Positions 49,601 to 62,862 of a stretch of DNA of 64,000 bases are shown in pieces (within the stretch, counting starts at the first letter, position 1; every line of letters starts with the position of its first letter). The stretch spans positions 26,461 through 90,460 of the forward strand of contig AZLU01000106.1 in assembly GCA_002224055.1 (NCBI GenBank). Direction: 5' to 3'. Made by a program: the position numbers and the translations under genes. Below the pieces are notes generated by a model. It saw nothing but the letters and a program-made list of their open reading frames with translations, did not search any database and had not been told where the DNA came from. The DNA comes from Pezizomycotina sp. ARF18 (taxonomy: Eukaryota > Ascomycota).

Positions 49601-50466
49601 GATATCTTTTGCCGTGTATGGACTACGGATCTTCAATATCTCTCAGACAAATGGGAGAAAATGAAGGGGGCGTTCCCCGGAACCGGATGCCGCAGCTTGA
49701 TAAGGGGGAGATTTGACCCTTGGCTCTTCCTTATAACCCTATCCATAGACATCCGTTTGCAACAATCAAAGAAAAATTTTCCACGGCGTTATCGAACTTC
49801 CGTGTATCTGTTTACGACTCCTATTGACCTTCACATCTCGTAATATTTTCCAGGCGGTCATTCCATAACGTTATTCCCAACAAGGGCATTGTTTGCTCGC
49901 ACGGATGCAGACAATTCCGAAATCGCGCCGCTTCCGAATTAGAGAATAGCAACTGCAGATTGTGATTGAGAGACCCGCAATGAGATAATTTGAGGGCGTA
50001 GCATTAAACACGTTTTTCTTTAATTTGTGGTAATTTTAAATAAGGACATTCGCTTCTCCGTCAAGAGTCTCTTTTGGTATACGATAATATATATCAGGAG
50101 AACGGGCCTTCACTATCGGAGTTGTTGTCGAATCCTCGAGTTTGCGCATATTTTGCACGTTTCAATCAATGTTCAGATCTGGAAGACTCGAGTATCAGGG
50201 CTTGTAGCGATAGTGTAGTATTTTTTCGACTTCATATTTAACCAACAACGTTCGCACGTTGTCGAGTATTTAGGTTTTTCGATTCGTCGTTGTTTCTCGA
50301 TTCTTATAGACACGATCCGAAAAGTAACGTAGAACGTTAACGAGACAGTCTAGATCACGAACCCAATTGAAACGTTACACGCTTAAAAGAGACAATTCGT
50401 TCAGAACAAATTGTACGACCTTTTTTTTTTAGGGTCATTGTTTTGACCATTTTTTAATATCTCTTT
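46658..50466. other. Gene-free AT-rich stretch
   Basis: 3.8 kb. Only short ORFs (73 codons or fewer) are present. The composition between about 47.3 and 49 kb is AT-rich and somewhat decayed-looking, but I found no terminal repeats, tRNA or RNA gene. The last 300 bases should hold the promoter of the ABC transporter gene. Confidence 0.45.
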
Positions 50467-53400
50467 ATGGCGACGTCCGGTATCACTCCGGCGTTCGGTT
50501 CGGACGAGGTCAAACACCCTGCAAGACATTTCTGGCGGCCGACAGGAATCAACAGAAACGCCCCAAGAACACCACGGTCCCAAAGTTGACGACCATGGCG
50601 AGCTCGAATTATCGCCATCGGATGAAGAAGAGTAACAGAACTCGCCCGCCGCTTAACTCGGCGCGGCACCTTCGACACCATCAACACCGAGCGCAGCGGC
50701 GAGGAGGGCCTGCACCAGACACTAAGCATTCGCAACCCATTCGTTCCTGTCGATAGCAGGCCGGATCTCGACCCAACGTCAGAACAGTTCAATGTCAAGA
50801 GATGGATGAAGAACATCATGGCGATCACCTCCCGCGATCCGGAGCGGTACCCTCATCGCACAGCGGGTTTCTCGATTCGTAACCTTAACGTCTTCGGCTA
50901 CAGCAGCGGCACGAGTTACCAAGAGAATGTCGGCAATGTCTGGCTGAAGATGTTCGGCTTCGTAAACCGCGCGAAGCCCAACCGCATTGACATTCTGCGC
51001 AAGGTTGACATGCTCGTGAAGAGCGGCGAATTGCTCGTCGTACTCGGTCGCCCGGGAGCGGGGTGCACGACGTGCCTCAAAACTATCGCTGGCGAAACCT
51101 ACGGGTTGAACCTCGGCGAGGGTTCCGAGATCGATTACCAGGGTATCCCCTATAAGACAATGCACAAGAACTTCCGCGGCGAGGTCATCTACCAGGCCGA
51201 AACCGACGTCCACTTCCCCATGCTCACGGTCGAGAAACCCTCGAATTCGCCGCCGCGATGCGCACACCGCGAAACAGACTCGAGGGAGTATCACGTGAAC
51301 TGCACGCGAAACAAATGGCCGCTCTCGTGATGGCCATTTACGGCCTGTCACACACAGTAAACACGAAGGTCGGTAACGACTTCATCCGAGGTGTTTTCCG
51401 GCGGTGAACGCAAGCGTGTTAGTATCGCGGAAGCTACTCTCTGCGGATCTCCCGTGCAATGTTGGGATAACTCGACTCGTGGTCTCGATAGCGCCAACGC
51501 TCTCGAGTTCGTCAAGACACTAAGGCTTGGAACGCAGCTCACCGGTTCGACGGCCTGTGTGGCTATCTACCAGGCGTCGCAGAGCATCTACGACTTGTTC
51601 GACAAGGCTCTCGTGCTTTACGAAGGTCGGCAGATTTACTTCGGCCCCGCGAGCGAAGGCAAGCGGTACTTCGAGGAGATGGGGTTCGAGTGCGCGCCAA
51701 GGATGACGACAGCGGACTTCTTGACATCCGTCACTAGCGCCGCTGAGCGCGTCCCTCGTCGGGAATGGAGAATAAAGTTCCCAGGACGCCAGACGAATTC
51801 GCTGCCCTGTGGAGGGACAGCGCGGAGAGGAAAGGCTGCTGCAGGACATCGAGGTCTACAGGAAGGAGTTCCCGGTCGGAGGACAGCAACTGAAGCAGTT
51901 CCAAGCCTCCAGGAAAGCGCAGCAGGCCAGCGGTGTCCGCGCGAAGTCCCCTTCACCGTCAGTGTACCCATGCAGATTAAACTCTGCATCAAGCGCGGCT
52001 TCCAACGTACCCAGGGAGACGCGGGTTTCACCATTGGCAACGTCATAGGTAACATCATCATGGCGCTCATCGTCGGATCCGTCTTCTACCAGCTCCCGAG
52101 GACACCAGCAGCTTCTTTGGCCGTTCCTCCATCCTCTTCTTTGCCATCCTCATGAACGCCTTCTCCTCCGCCCTCGAGATCCTCACACTCTATGCGCAGC
52201 GCCCCATCGTCGAAAGCATAACAAGTACGCCCTCTACCACCCCTTCTCCGAAGCCATCGCGGGCGTTATCGTTGAATTGCCGCCCAAGATCGTCATCGCG
52301 ATCTTCTACAACATCGTAATCTACTTCATGGCGAACCTCAAGCGTACACCATCGGCGTATTTCGTCTTCCTGCTCTTCTCGTTCTTCACCACGCTCACCA
52401 TGTCCTTCGTTTTCGCACCATTGGCGCCGCGTCGCGCACGATGGCGCAGGCCCTCGCACCCGCCGCAATCTTCATCCTCGCCCTAGTAATCTACACGGGT
52501 TTCGCTATCCCATCGGCTCCATGATCGGCGCTCTGCGCTGGATCAACTACCTCAACCCCATCGCGTACTCCTTCGAGGCTCTCATGGCAAACGAATACCA
52601 CGGCGAACATTCAAGTGTGTCTCCTACGTCCCCATGGGTCCCGGTTACGAAAGTATCTCCGGCGCGCAGCGAACATGCACCGCAGTCGGCGCTTTACCAG
52701 GCGGTGACTCCGTCGACGGCGACCGGTACATCGGATTGGCGTTCAAGTACTACTACTCCCACGTCTGGCGTAATTTCGGCATCATCATCGCATTCATGGT
52801 CACGTTCGCCATCACGTACCTCTTCGCGACGGAGTACATCTCCGCGCAACCGTCGAAGGGTGAAATCCTTGTCTTTCCCCGTAAGGAGCTTAGGAAGAGG
52901 TTGGTAAGTGGAAGTGCTCGGATGATGCGGAGAGCTCGTCGGTTAGGACTGCTACTGCTGGTGAAGGGGTCGCCGGAGATCCGGAGAAGGCGGCCGCCGG
53001 CGTTGCGAAGCTCCAGAAGCAGACGGATATTTTCATGTGGAAGGGCGTCAACTACACCGTCAAGATCAAGGATGAAGATAGGCAAATTCTGAATGATGTC
53101 AGCGGATGGGTTCGCCCTGGTACTCTTACGGCTCTTATGGTGAGTCTCGGTTTCCAATCCGATGTAGTCAAGATACAAAGTTACTAACATGCATTTTTAG
53201 GGTGTCTCTGGTGCTGGCAAAACTACCCTCCTCGACGTCCTTGCTTCTCGTGTTTCTGTCGGTGTCGTCTCCGGTGAAATGCTTGTAAATGGTGCCCAGA
53301 GGACTGCTCTTTCCAACGAAAGACTGGTTACGCTCAGCAACAAGATGGTGAGTGATATATGAACTTATACTCTACCAAAATTCATCCCCGCTAACATAAA

Positions 53401-55147
53401 AATAGTTCATCTCTCCACTAGCACCGTCCGCGAAGCTCTCCGCTTCAGTGCCCTCATGCGCCAACCTGCTCACGTCTCCAAGGCCGAAAAGTATGAGTAC
53501 GTCGAGGAAGTCATCAAGATCCTCGAAATGGAAAACTACGCCGAAGCCGTCGTCGGTCAACCCGGAGAAGGTCTCAATGTCGAACAGCGCAAGCGTCTCA
53601 CTATCGGCTGCGAACTCGCCGCTAAGCCGAGTTGCTCCTGTTCTTCGGATGAACCAACTCCGGTCTCGACTCCCAGACTTCTTGGTCATTTGCATGCTCA
53701 TGCGCAAGCTCGCCAGCTCTGGACAAGCCAGTAGGTCTCCTTCATCAACTTTTCTTAAATCTTAAACTTGAGCTAACAGCATCCCCAAGTTCTTTGCACT
53801 ATCCATCAACCATCTGCCATCTTGCTCCAACAGTTCGACCGCTTGCTGTTCCTCGCGAAGGGTGGTAAGACGGTATACTACGGCGACCTCGGAGAAAACT
53901 GCCAAACGCTTATCGATTATTCGAGCGCACGGAGGGCCGAAGTGCGACCCCGAAGCAAACCCGCGGAATGGATGTTGGAAGTCATCGGAGCAGCTCCCGG
54001 ATCGAAGACTGACAAGGACTGGTTCGAAATCTGGAACAACAGCCCCGAAAAAGTTGAAGTTCTCAAAACGATCGACGATATGGCTGCCGATCTGAAGGCA
54101 AAATCCAAGGAAGCTGGCAAGACTGAAGAACAAAAACAGGCAGAGATGCGTGAATACGCTGCTCCTTTCATGACCCAGCTCAACTACGTCCTCAGACGTG
54201 TCTTCGAGCAGTACTGGCGCACTCCATCTTACATCTACTCTAAGCTCGGTCTCGTGACTGCCACAGCTCTCTTCGTCGGCTTCTCCTTCTGGCAATCCCC
54301 GCGCACAATCCAAGGCTTAACAAACCAGATGTTCTCCGTCTTCATGCTCCTTACCGTCTTCGGCAACTTAACGCAGCAGATCATGCCGAACTTCGTCACC
54401 AGCGCGCCCTCTACGAAACCCGCGAGTCCCCTCAAAGGTCTACTCCTGGAAGGTCTTCATCCTCGCCAACATCTTCGTCGAACTACCTTGGCAAACTTTC
54501 GCGTCCATCCTCACTTTCTTCTGCTGGTACTACCCCATCGGCTTCCAGCACAATGCCGCCGTCACCGATGCCACGGCATCCCGCGGAATCACCATGTTCC
54601 TCTTCATCTGGATCTTCTACATGTTTGCCTCCACATTCGCGCTCATGATGATTTCCGCCATCGAAACGGCCGACGGGGCCGGTAACATAGCCAATTTGAT
54701 GTTCTCCCTTTGTCTCATCTTCTGCGGTGTCCTCGCGCAGCCAGGCGCCTTCCCGCACTTCTGGATATTTATGTACCGCGTCAGTCCGTTTACGTACCTC
54801 GTCAGTGGCCTGTTATCTACAGGTCTGGCGAACACGTCTATCCAGTGTTCATCTCTTGAGATGACCACGTGCAGCCGCCGAAGGGAACTACCTGTGGCGA
54901 TTACCTTGCGCCGTACATGAAGTTCGCGGGAGGTCAGCTTTCCAACCCGAACGCGACTTCGGACTGCCACTTCTGCTCCGTCAAGGATACGAATACCTTC
55001 CTTGCCTCGCTGAACATCCACTACGAGGACCGCTGGAGGAACTTCGGCCTTATGTGCGTCTATGTTATCTTTAATACAGGGATGGCAGTGTTCCTGTATT
55101 GGCTCGCGAGAGTACCCAAGAAGGCGAAGAAGAGCAAGGAGCAGTAG
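50467..55147 (+). CDS. PDR/CDR-type full ABC transporter (ABCG)
   Basis: Pleiotropic drug resistance transporters are plasma-membrane pumps that export hydrophobic drugs and metabolites, built as (NBD-TMD)x2 with about 1,450-1,500 residues; this gene's span fits. The start at 50467 reads [23 protein letters not shown]1: degenerate fungal Walker [18 protein letters not shown] (about 51.05 kb), signature [16 protein letters not shown] (about 51.4 kb), Walker [20 protein letters not shown]1: [20 protein letters not shown] to [23 protein letters not shown]2: [17 protein letters not shown] (53.2 kb), [19 protein letters not shown], then [23 protein letters not shown]2: [20 protein letters not shown] to [20 protein letters not shown], and a Lys-rich end at 55145-55147. 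Introns at about 53140-53199, 53346-53404 and 53732-53780 sit around NBD2. About fifteen single-base frame breaks, almost all in short base runs; motifs are intact. The asymmetry of NBD1 versus NBD2 Walker A is normal for the family. Confidence 0.93.
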
Positions 55148-56802
55148 AATATCGGACAGTGAAAATCGATATTATGGCCCCCAGTTAATACCTAAAATTC
55201 TGCTTTTCTTATTCAACCTACTTATTAATATTAATCTTCTAATAGGTTCATGTATATTTCCAAAAGAAAAAAAGTTCTGTTTCTTAGCGGATTAAAGAAT
55301 CTAAACAATGTATTTAATATAAACTTCACGGATACGCCGATGATTTAATGTTAGAGATACAATTTCTTTAAAATATGATTCTCACAATAATGTTAAAAGA
55401 TGAACAAACCAAAGCAAGAAGACCAGGGAGGTAATAAGTGAGCAATGACGAAACTGATAATATTGAACTGAGCCTAGAAGCCAATACGAAGTGTGAACTT
55501 CGGATTCGGGATATTCAACGGGGATCAAACTTACGCAGCGCTTTTTCCCACTTACCGTCGCGGGCCCTCCATCCGATGTGAAATATGAACCGATCGATTC
55601 TCGTGAATAGGAGCTAGTGTTGCCTAAGCGGAAGGTGTTTTACATCTCTGAACTATAAATACGAACTTTAAGGACTTAATACCAAGCCTAGCTTTGGAGC
55701 TCTTAAGAACTCTCGAGCCTGCTCTAATCCTGGTTCTAAAAAAGACGATCTTTCCCATCGAGTTAACGATAGAAGGCATTTTTTTCCAGAGCCTATCTCT
55801 CCGTCCAATGACTTCTCCTGGTCTAGGCCTTTACGCTCTGATTCGCTTAGGGACGCGATTCACCCACTTAAAAGCACTCAATAGGTTACCCTCTTTGCCC
55901 CTTTCACGCCACGCCCATGTGGAGTCTGTGCTTGCAGCTTGCGTGGGCATCCAAAAGGTGTAGCAGGGAACGACGGCTTTTGCAAGGGCGCTGCATGGTT
56001 CCAAGCCAATTCAGGTTTGGCGCGAAATCAGTTCTGTCCTGCCTCAGGACAAAAACAGCTCATGATCACGTTAGAAGCAGGTTTTTTTTTTTTCCCTTCT
56101 CTCCCTACGAAGAGAACCAAGCGCACACAGATAGCCAAAACAGTGAAGGATATTCAGTAATAAGACCATATGCACAGCTTGCAGGACCTTGACAGGCAGG
56201 CCCTTTGTCGATAGAGTCGATAGGAGCTATGCTACGATGAGTATCACCCTACCACTGCGAATTAGTCACGGGCGCAATATAGCGACGAGTATAGAGCCGA
56301 ACGGTAGCTCGTTTGTCCGTTGATTTGGTTTAGCTTTGGTTTGGAGGAGACCAGCGATGCTCTATGCTCTCTTTTCCCCTCTTTTTAAAGATGGAACTTC
56401 CACTTCGTGTGCAAGAGGTTGTTGAAGAAAAACACCCTAGAGACATCCACAGACTCTAATTCTATACGCCCAGCAATCCCCCCCCTCTCCGAGACCCTTC
56501 CGCTATCCGAGCAATGGCCAATAAATTCCTTCCCTTCCCATCCACCAGCAGAAATAAAAATAAAAGGGAACTAGATTCGCTTCGACGAAAAAGTTTCCCC
56601 TTGTTTCCCCAACCCTCCTTCAACAAAAATACGCCTGCGAAAGAAATGGTGTAATAAGGGGAAAAAAAAAGCTGGGAAATTACCAGGGGAGAAACCAATC
56701 TGTAAGGGGAGGGCGCTTTTATCGTCTCTCCTTACAAGGCAACCAAACAAACATTTTTTTCCCCCTTTCCTTCCTTCAGTCTTCCGGTTCGTCCTGTATT
56801 AA
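55148..56802. other. Intergenic, no gene seen
   Basis: Follows the ABC transporter stop. AT-rich at first, pyrimidine-rich just before 56803. Short ORFs only. Confidence 0.45.
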
Positions 56803-57277
56803 ATGACGACCGAAGCTGAGGATGAAGACACAATCGTCACGGTCCAACCTGCGCGGGTTTCCCCTCCGCGGCAGCCCGCCCAGATCCGATCGAAGTTCCC
56901 CTCCACCACCGATCCCCGACGATTCTTCCCCGCGCACGGGGGGAAAGAGCGCGAACACACTTCGCGACCAGCGCGTCGCGAGACCAACTGCAGATCACGC
57001 CGATAACGCCGACTTTCCATCGCCGGCGTACACGCAGTCGCAGCTCGACGTCCGCCGGCAGATGGAGATAATGATGGCTTCGGCGCCGCAAGGGGAAGCC
57101 CTGAGCGTCGCCTTCGATAGGCCAGTCCACACCAGGAGGAGCCGGCGCGCCAGACGCGCCGCCCGCCAGCGAGAGCACCAGATGCAGCAGTTGCAGCAGC
57201 AGCAGCGGGAAGACGACGGCGGCTTCATGGAGGTCTTCTACAGGGGATTATCCTGGTGTCTTGGGTACTCGAATTGA
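56803..57277 (+). CDS. Hypothetical hydrophilic protein, about 157 residues (one frame break)
   Basis: No family recognised. The ATG at 56803 (MTTEAEDEDTIVTVQPARVS) begins an acidic then Pro/Arg-rich segment. One frame break in the C/G-rich stretch near 56.9 kb leads into a frame that stays open to 57275-57277: TADHADNADFPSPAYTQSQL, VRRQMEIMMASAPQGEALSV, an Arg-rich patch (RRSRRARRAARQREHQ), a Gln run (MQQLQQQQ) and a hydrophobic end (FMEVFYRGLSWCLGYSN). The Arg/Gln part is likely helical. An ATG at 56822 opens the downstream frame without a break but gives a less natural start, so I prefer 56803. Function unknown. Confidence 0.5.
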
Positions 57278-60200
57278 AACTTATTTTTTTTTATTTACAC
57301 GCATTTTTACAACACAAAAGTCAAGAGTTGCGATACATTAAAATTTTCCGAAAATGGAACTGGATCTAATTTCTCTTCCTGGGGAGTACGCCAGCTGGGC
57401 AATACGGGGATGACTGGCGTACGAGACCTGTCTTTCTTGTCTACGACTCTTAGGGATTCTCTTCATCGATCGGCCGACCGTATTATCTCCGATAGATTTT
57501 AAATGGTAGGGTCCCTAAATTCCCCCGCTATAAATCCGGGGAAGTCCGCTAACGTGAATCGCTTAACTAGGCCGCTAGTTCTTTCGAAGTGATCGCGATT
57601 TTGAGACAGATATAAGTGGTAAATATAAACTCATACGACACTTTCGACGGAGATAAGGAATAAGTCACTACTGCTGTCTGGTTAATCGTCATTTAATGCA
57701 TTAATCACCCGGATGCTTCAAGTGCCGGAGACCCCAAATTCTCGACTCGTGGAAACCAGAGTTTGTTATCCTCTTTTATATCGAGTTTCAAACGCAACAA
57801 CAAAAGACGATAATGATCTTACGCTTCATTCCTCTCGTTATAAAAACCTATTAAATTTTTTACATTGCGAGTATATTACGGTTTATTGAAATGGCGTTCT
57901 TTTTCTCTTATTTTTCCCGGTGTTATCGTTTTCTCTTGGTGTTTTCAGTGATTAACATTTCCATGTGGGGGTATACACCCGTGAATTTCACGGCCTTCTC
58001 ATCTCTATAAGGGTGAAATTCACGAGGTCGGGGGCATTATAAAAGTTTTCCGTTTTCCAGCATTCTCTCCTTTACCTTACATTATCTGGTTCTTCTAAAA
58101 GAATCTTTGGAGTTCTCAGGTTGCAGATTTCTTGTTTATGGGTCTTATAAATTATTTTCTTAAAGTCTTCGGCGTCATCAATTTTTTAAGTATTTTCCTT
58201 CAGGTATTTCATGCCCGTTCACTTATTTAAAACTTGATACTCATACAGTCTCTTGATACTCTAACCTTTCGACCTCATCATTCACTCTCGTTCATTACCT
58301 TAAATCTCTCTGGCGTTTGCAATATATCCTTGTTGGCGGAGATAATTTCTTCCGTTGATTCTTTGCGGCATCATCTTTGTACGATAGTTACATTATCCTT
58401 CTCACTTATTTTGTAAATATAGTCGGTGCTAAGAGCGTACACCTCAATAGAGTCTGACTGATCTAAGATCAAACACGCCGTGATCAATGTCTTTATGTAC
58501 CACACGAGCGACGCGATCCTGGGGGAACTACATGCGTTATCAGTATATAGTTTGATTGAATATATGTTCGTGTCGAGCTTCCCTTCTATAGTCTGGGACA
58601 TCATAAATTGCCGTTCTTCTGTTAGACAATCCGTCTATATTTTCTTTTGAAGTATAGATCGGATACTTCGCGTAAATCTTTTACGGCATCTAGGACTACG
58701 TCTTATAGACATTGAAACCGCGAACTATCGGTATAGACTGCGTCGCGATTGCTTTTGAGGTGATTTGAGGTTTTTACACCGAGAAAACGCGTTGACGCGA
58801 TGAGAGAATTGCAAGCAACTGGTTTATACGTTTTTTTTTTTTTTATCGAGACGTGTTTTTCTTTTCTCCCCTGATGGAACATCATGGAAGGCTCTCAAGG
58901 AACCCAGACTAGCAATATAATTCATAGCTATATTTGTGAGGGTAATTTTTCAAGTTCTTGGGTAGTTCAATGCTCCTTTGCTATTATAGAATGTTCAAAA
59001 GTGATCCTAGCGCTGCCAACACTTAGAGATAGTATATCCTCAACCGCCCTAAAAACCGGACTCGTAAGCAACGAAATTAAAAATCACTCCCAAAGAACAT
59101 AGAACTCCACAATTTGGTTTATAGATTGAGTATATAAGGTAACTGCGAATGTTTTGTCGATCGAAACGGCTCGCTTGTGGCGAAAAGGACCAGTAAGCTG
59201 ATTATCTCCATAGAGTTAAAAAAAAAAAACTTCCGCATCTTAACATGTTTCTTGCATGAAACGTCCAGACGGCAGTGGCGCCCTTCCGGTTTCCCTGGTC
59301 AAATAGAGAAACAATAAGACCACATAGAAGGAAGCGAGAAGATGTAAACAAGCCTTTGAGGGGTCGGACAAAATTGCATTACGAAAAGCTCGAAGACGCC
59401 AGAATCGTTTCCGCACTCGTGGGGGTCCTGTTTCAAGGAAAGAGCGAAAGGGTCTTTGTTTAAATTACACAGAGATTAGCTTCTTACAAGGGCCCAGTGT
59501 TTTTGATCCCTATCTGAACGTCGTAATTGGCAAGTGTGGATCTGGTGACACTGTTGCGGATTGTGCAACTTCAGAACGGGATATGATCTACCGGACGTTC
59601 AAACGGCTATAGATCTCCTTCTAAAAGAAGGCGTGAATTCTTTGTTCTTGCAGTTCTAGACGCTCGGCGGCTCCAGTTACATTAGAGACGCGCTGCTAGA
59701 CGGTTAATGCCGTGTGCTTTTCTGAATCCTCGTGGATGTGAGTGTGATTGTGATGGGAGACTTTCAAGGATTCCGAAAGACAGCTTCCGAAAAAGCGGAC
59801 TCGATAAGGCCCAGCCGATCCGGGAGGAACCCCAAAGTTTTGCCAGAAAGCTGGGAAAGAAAAAATTTTGTTCCCTTAGTCTCTGCACTGAGTATATCAC
59901 TGCTCTTTGAAAGAGAGAATATTCAGATCAATCACCTTGGCTTTCAAAGGTATCGTTTTGGTGTGGTTAACGCGCGCATGTGAAGGAATCTAACACGACG
60001 AGAGCACAACGCTGAGCAGTTTGAGAAGGAATTCTCCGAGCCCCCTTGTCGAGAAGACAAACAGAAAATCCTGTCAATAGCTATTACGCATTTGCCGAAA
60101 AAGGGACAAGATTACATTACCTGCCCTCTGACGAAGAAGATAGGCAAGGATCTCCTTCACGCCATACCGTTTTTATTTCCCCGAGCAAGGGTTCGTCCTT

Positions 60201-60511
60201 GGAGAAAAGCTTTTTTCATAAAAAAAAAAAAAAAAAAGAAGTCATTGGTGTGCTGGTGTGGAAGCACAAATGGGGAACTACGGGAAGACATCCCTTCTAA
60301 TCATTATAAATCCGTTCATTGATTCATTGCGATAGTTTACTGCGATCGGTAGATATATAACTAGACAATCCCCTCTCTCGCTCGTCTGGCGCTTGTTGAT
60401 CTAGAAGGATACATTTCGCCTTTTGGTTCTCGCAAAAGTCTTCGGATAACCCCTTCGATCGAAACACGGCGATCAGTCCGAGACGCAATTTTTAATACGC
60501 CGCACACTAAC
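57278..60511. other. Gene-free stretch with one inverted repeat
   Basis: 3.2 kb. Contains a perfect 12-base inverted repeat at 57980-57991 and 58013-58024 (CGTGAATTTCAC/GTGAAATTCACG). Short ORFs at 59.3-60.3 kb have no domain. The final bases are the promoter side of the sugar transporter. Confidence 0.45.
57980..58024. repeat. 12-bp perfect inverted repeat, 21-bp spacer
   Basis: Each arm is itself nearly palindromic around GAATTTC. Could form a hairpin or a paired binding site; no gene adjoins it closely. Confidence 0.6.
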
Positions 60512-62634
60512 ATGAATGACGAAGAGTCGCGGTCCCCTTCGAGGACGGCGACGCCCAGCGTCAGCAGCCTGGACGTCAAATCAGTAGGCATCGAGCCTGG
60601 CCGGGGCCATGGCGAGTAAGTTTCACACGAGTCAATAAGCCGCTTCAGCCATAAACCTGGAGTTAAAAAGTATATAGTCGTGGGACAATCATCATCTAAC
60701 AATTTTGCGACACAGGGGATAAAACACCTTGTACAAGAAACGGCACCTCGTTCTCCTGAACTTCAGCATCCTCTCAATGTCCCTGTTCTCAGGCGCGAAT
60801 GGGTACGACCAGAGCCTGCTGAACGGCCTGCAGGCGTTACCGCAGTGGGAACAAGTTCATGCATTATCCCAGTGAGTCGTCTTTCCTCCGCGACGTAACA
60901 TGCATTATGCTTCATGAATAGTCGACTAGTCCGTCGGAAACTCTTCGGAATATTTTTCCACTCTTTTTTTTTTATTACTGACGGAGAATTTGCGACACCG
61001 TAGAGGGAAACTGGCTTGGATTCATAAACGCCGTCCCTATGTTAACTGGATTCGTCGCATACCCCTTAATTGCGTGGTTCAATAACCGCTACGGTCGCAA
61101 ACCTGGCATTGCGATCGGATACTTATGGATGATCGCCGCCGTCGCGTTGCAAGCGTGCTCTAAACAACCTTGGCAGTTCACCCTCGCGAGGGCGTTCCTA
61201 GGCCAGACACAGGCTTGGTGGTCTGTTACAACCCAGTCTGGATTACCGAAATCGCGTACCCGACGCACCGCGGCGTCCTAACCAGCATTTTCAGCGTCGG
61301 CTGGATCGTCGGCTCGCTGCTATGCGCTTGGGTAACCTATGGCACGAGAAACATGGAGGGCAACATGGCGTGGCGGATACCGTCGGCTCTTCAAGCGTTG
61401 ATTCCGGTGTTGGTTGTTGTGGGGTATTACTTTGTCCGGAGTCGCCGCGGTGGTTGATCGCGCAAGGCAGGGATGAGGAGGCGAAGAGGATACTTACCAA
61501 ATACCACGCCGGGGCGACGAAAACAGTCTACTGGTGGAATTCGAGATGAAGGAGATCTCGAAGACGCTTAGGTACGAGGAGCACGCGAGGGTGAACTCGA
61601 GCTATTTGGATATGGTCAAGACGAAGGCACACAGGACGAGGCTGTTCTTAACAGTTAGCTTCGGCTTGTTTAGCCAGTGGAACGGTGTCAGCGTCGCTGC
61701 GGCATATCTATATCCGTAAGTTTTCCTGTCCTTCTTTGCTTCCTTCAATTTAACAGCAGGTTACGGTGATACTAACGTGCGGATAATATCCAGGGCACTG
61801 CAAACTGTCGGTATCGCGTCCCCAACGAAAGCACCCTCATCATGGCTGCATGCAATCTGGAACTTCATCCTCGCCGTCGGTGCCTCGTGCAACGTCGACC
61901 GCTTCGGTCGCAGGCCCATACTTATCCTCTCCACCGTCATCATGTTGGTCAGCTACATTTGCATCTCTGGAATATCCGGCGGGTTCGCGCACACGGGCTC
62001 GAAACCGCTCGGCGTGGCGATGGTTCCTTCCTGTTCATTTTCTACGGCGGTTACAACATCGCCTACGTGCCGCTCATGGCGACGTATCCCGCCGAAATAT
62101 GGCCGTATAAAGTTCGCGCCCGCGGTCTCTCGGTGTTCTACGCGACGATGTCGCTCGCGGGATTCTTCTGCACGTGGGTTAATCCTATCGCGCTGGAGGC
62201 GATCGGATGGAAGTACTATCTCGTGTACTGCGCGGTGCTCGTTGTAAATCTGCTGGCGTTTTACTTCTTCTACCCTGTAAGTCCTTTTCTCTGTTTTGTT
62301 TCTAGGAGCAAGAAACGCCTCCGTCGGGTCCGTGATGTTTCGGAGATGAGAAGTTTTATATCTATGATGTTTTTGACTGATAACCTGACTCACTTTATTA
62401 GGAAACCCGGGGACATTCTCTTGAAGAGATCGCGAAAGTTTTCGAAAGGGATAACGGTCCGAATTTCGACGGCCTTGGGTTGCGGAGAAACATACCCTAA
62501 ACGAGGACGGGAGCTATAATCGAAACAAGCTGAAAGGCGTCAGGGAGGTCAACGAGATTCTGGAAAGCAGTGAAAAGTCCCTGAGTATCCTTGAAACGAA
62601 GTTCGTTTACTTCTGTGTCTTGCCTAATCAGTAG
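60512..62634 (+). CDS. MFS sugar-porter family transporter
   Basis: Sugar porters carry hexoses or disaccharides, usually with protons, across the plasma membrane. The ATG at 60512 gives a hydrophilic Ser-rich start (MNDEESRSPSRTATPSVSSL). Intron 1 begins at GTAAGT near 60616. TM1 reads LNFSILSMSLFSGANGYDQS. After a second intron: NWLGFINAVPMLTGFVAYPL and NNRYGRKPGIAIGY (the GRK loop), RAFLG, VVCYNPVWITEIAYPTHRG (family P.Y..E..P...RG), PESPRWLIAQGRDEEAKRIL, LFSQWNGVSVAAAYLYP, an intron near 61.72-61.79 kb, DRFGRRPILIL, YPAEIWPYKVRARGLS and, after an intron near 62.28-62.40 kb, ETRGHSLEEIAKVFE. One frame ends earlier, at about 62507; the adjacent frame gives a natural tail (EKHTLNEDGSYNRNKLKGVR) to 62634, which I prefer. 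The YDQS in TM1 and the P.Y..E motif resemble the lactose/hexose permease group. About five frame breaks. Confidence 0.87.
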
Positions 62635-62862
62635 AATACACTGTTTCTCAGTATTTCCTTCGTAGTTATCATTTTTCCATGCTGGAAGCTTCAGTTATAG
62701 TTTCTCGGAGGTAAATCCAACAGGATAATTCCTCCCCGTGTAGATAGTAGTATTTGCTCGCTCAAGAAATACAAACAAAGATTGAAAGCAGTGAAAGGAA
62801 ACAGAAATGTCCTCCAAGTTATCCATCCACCCAGTAATCATAAACATGAAAAAAAAGCAAAG

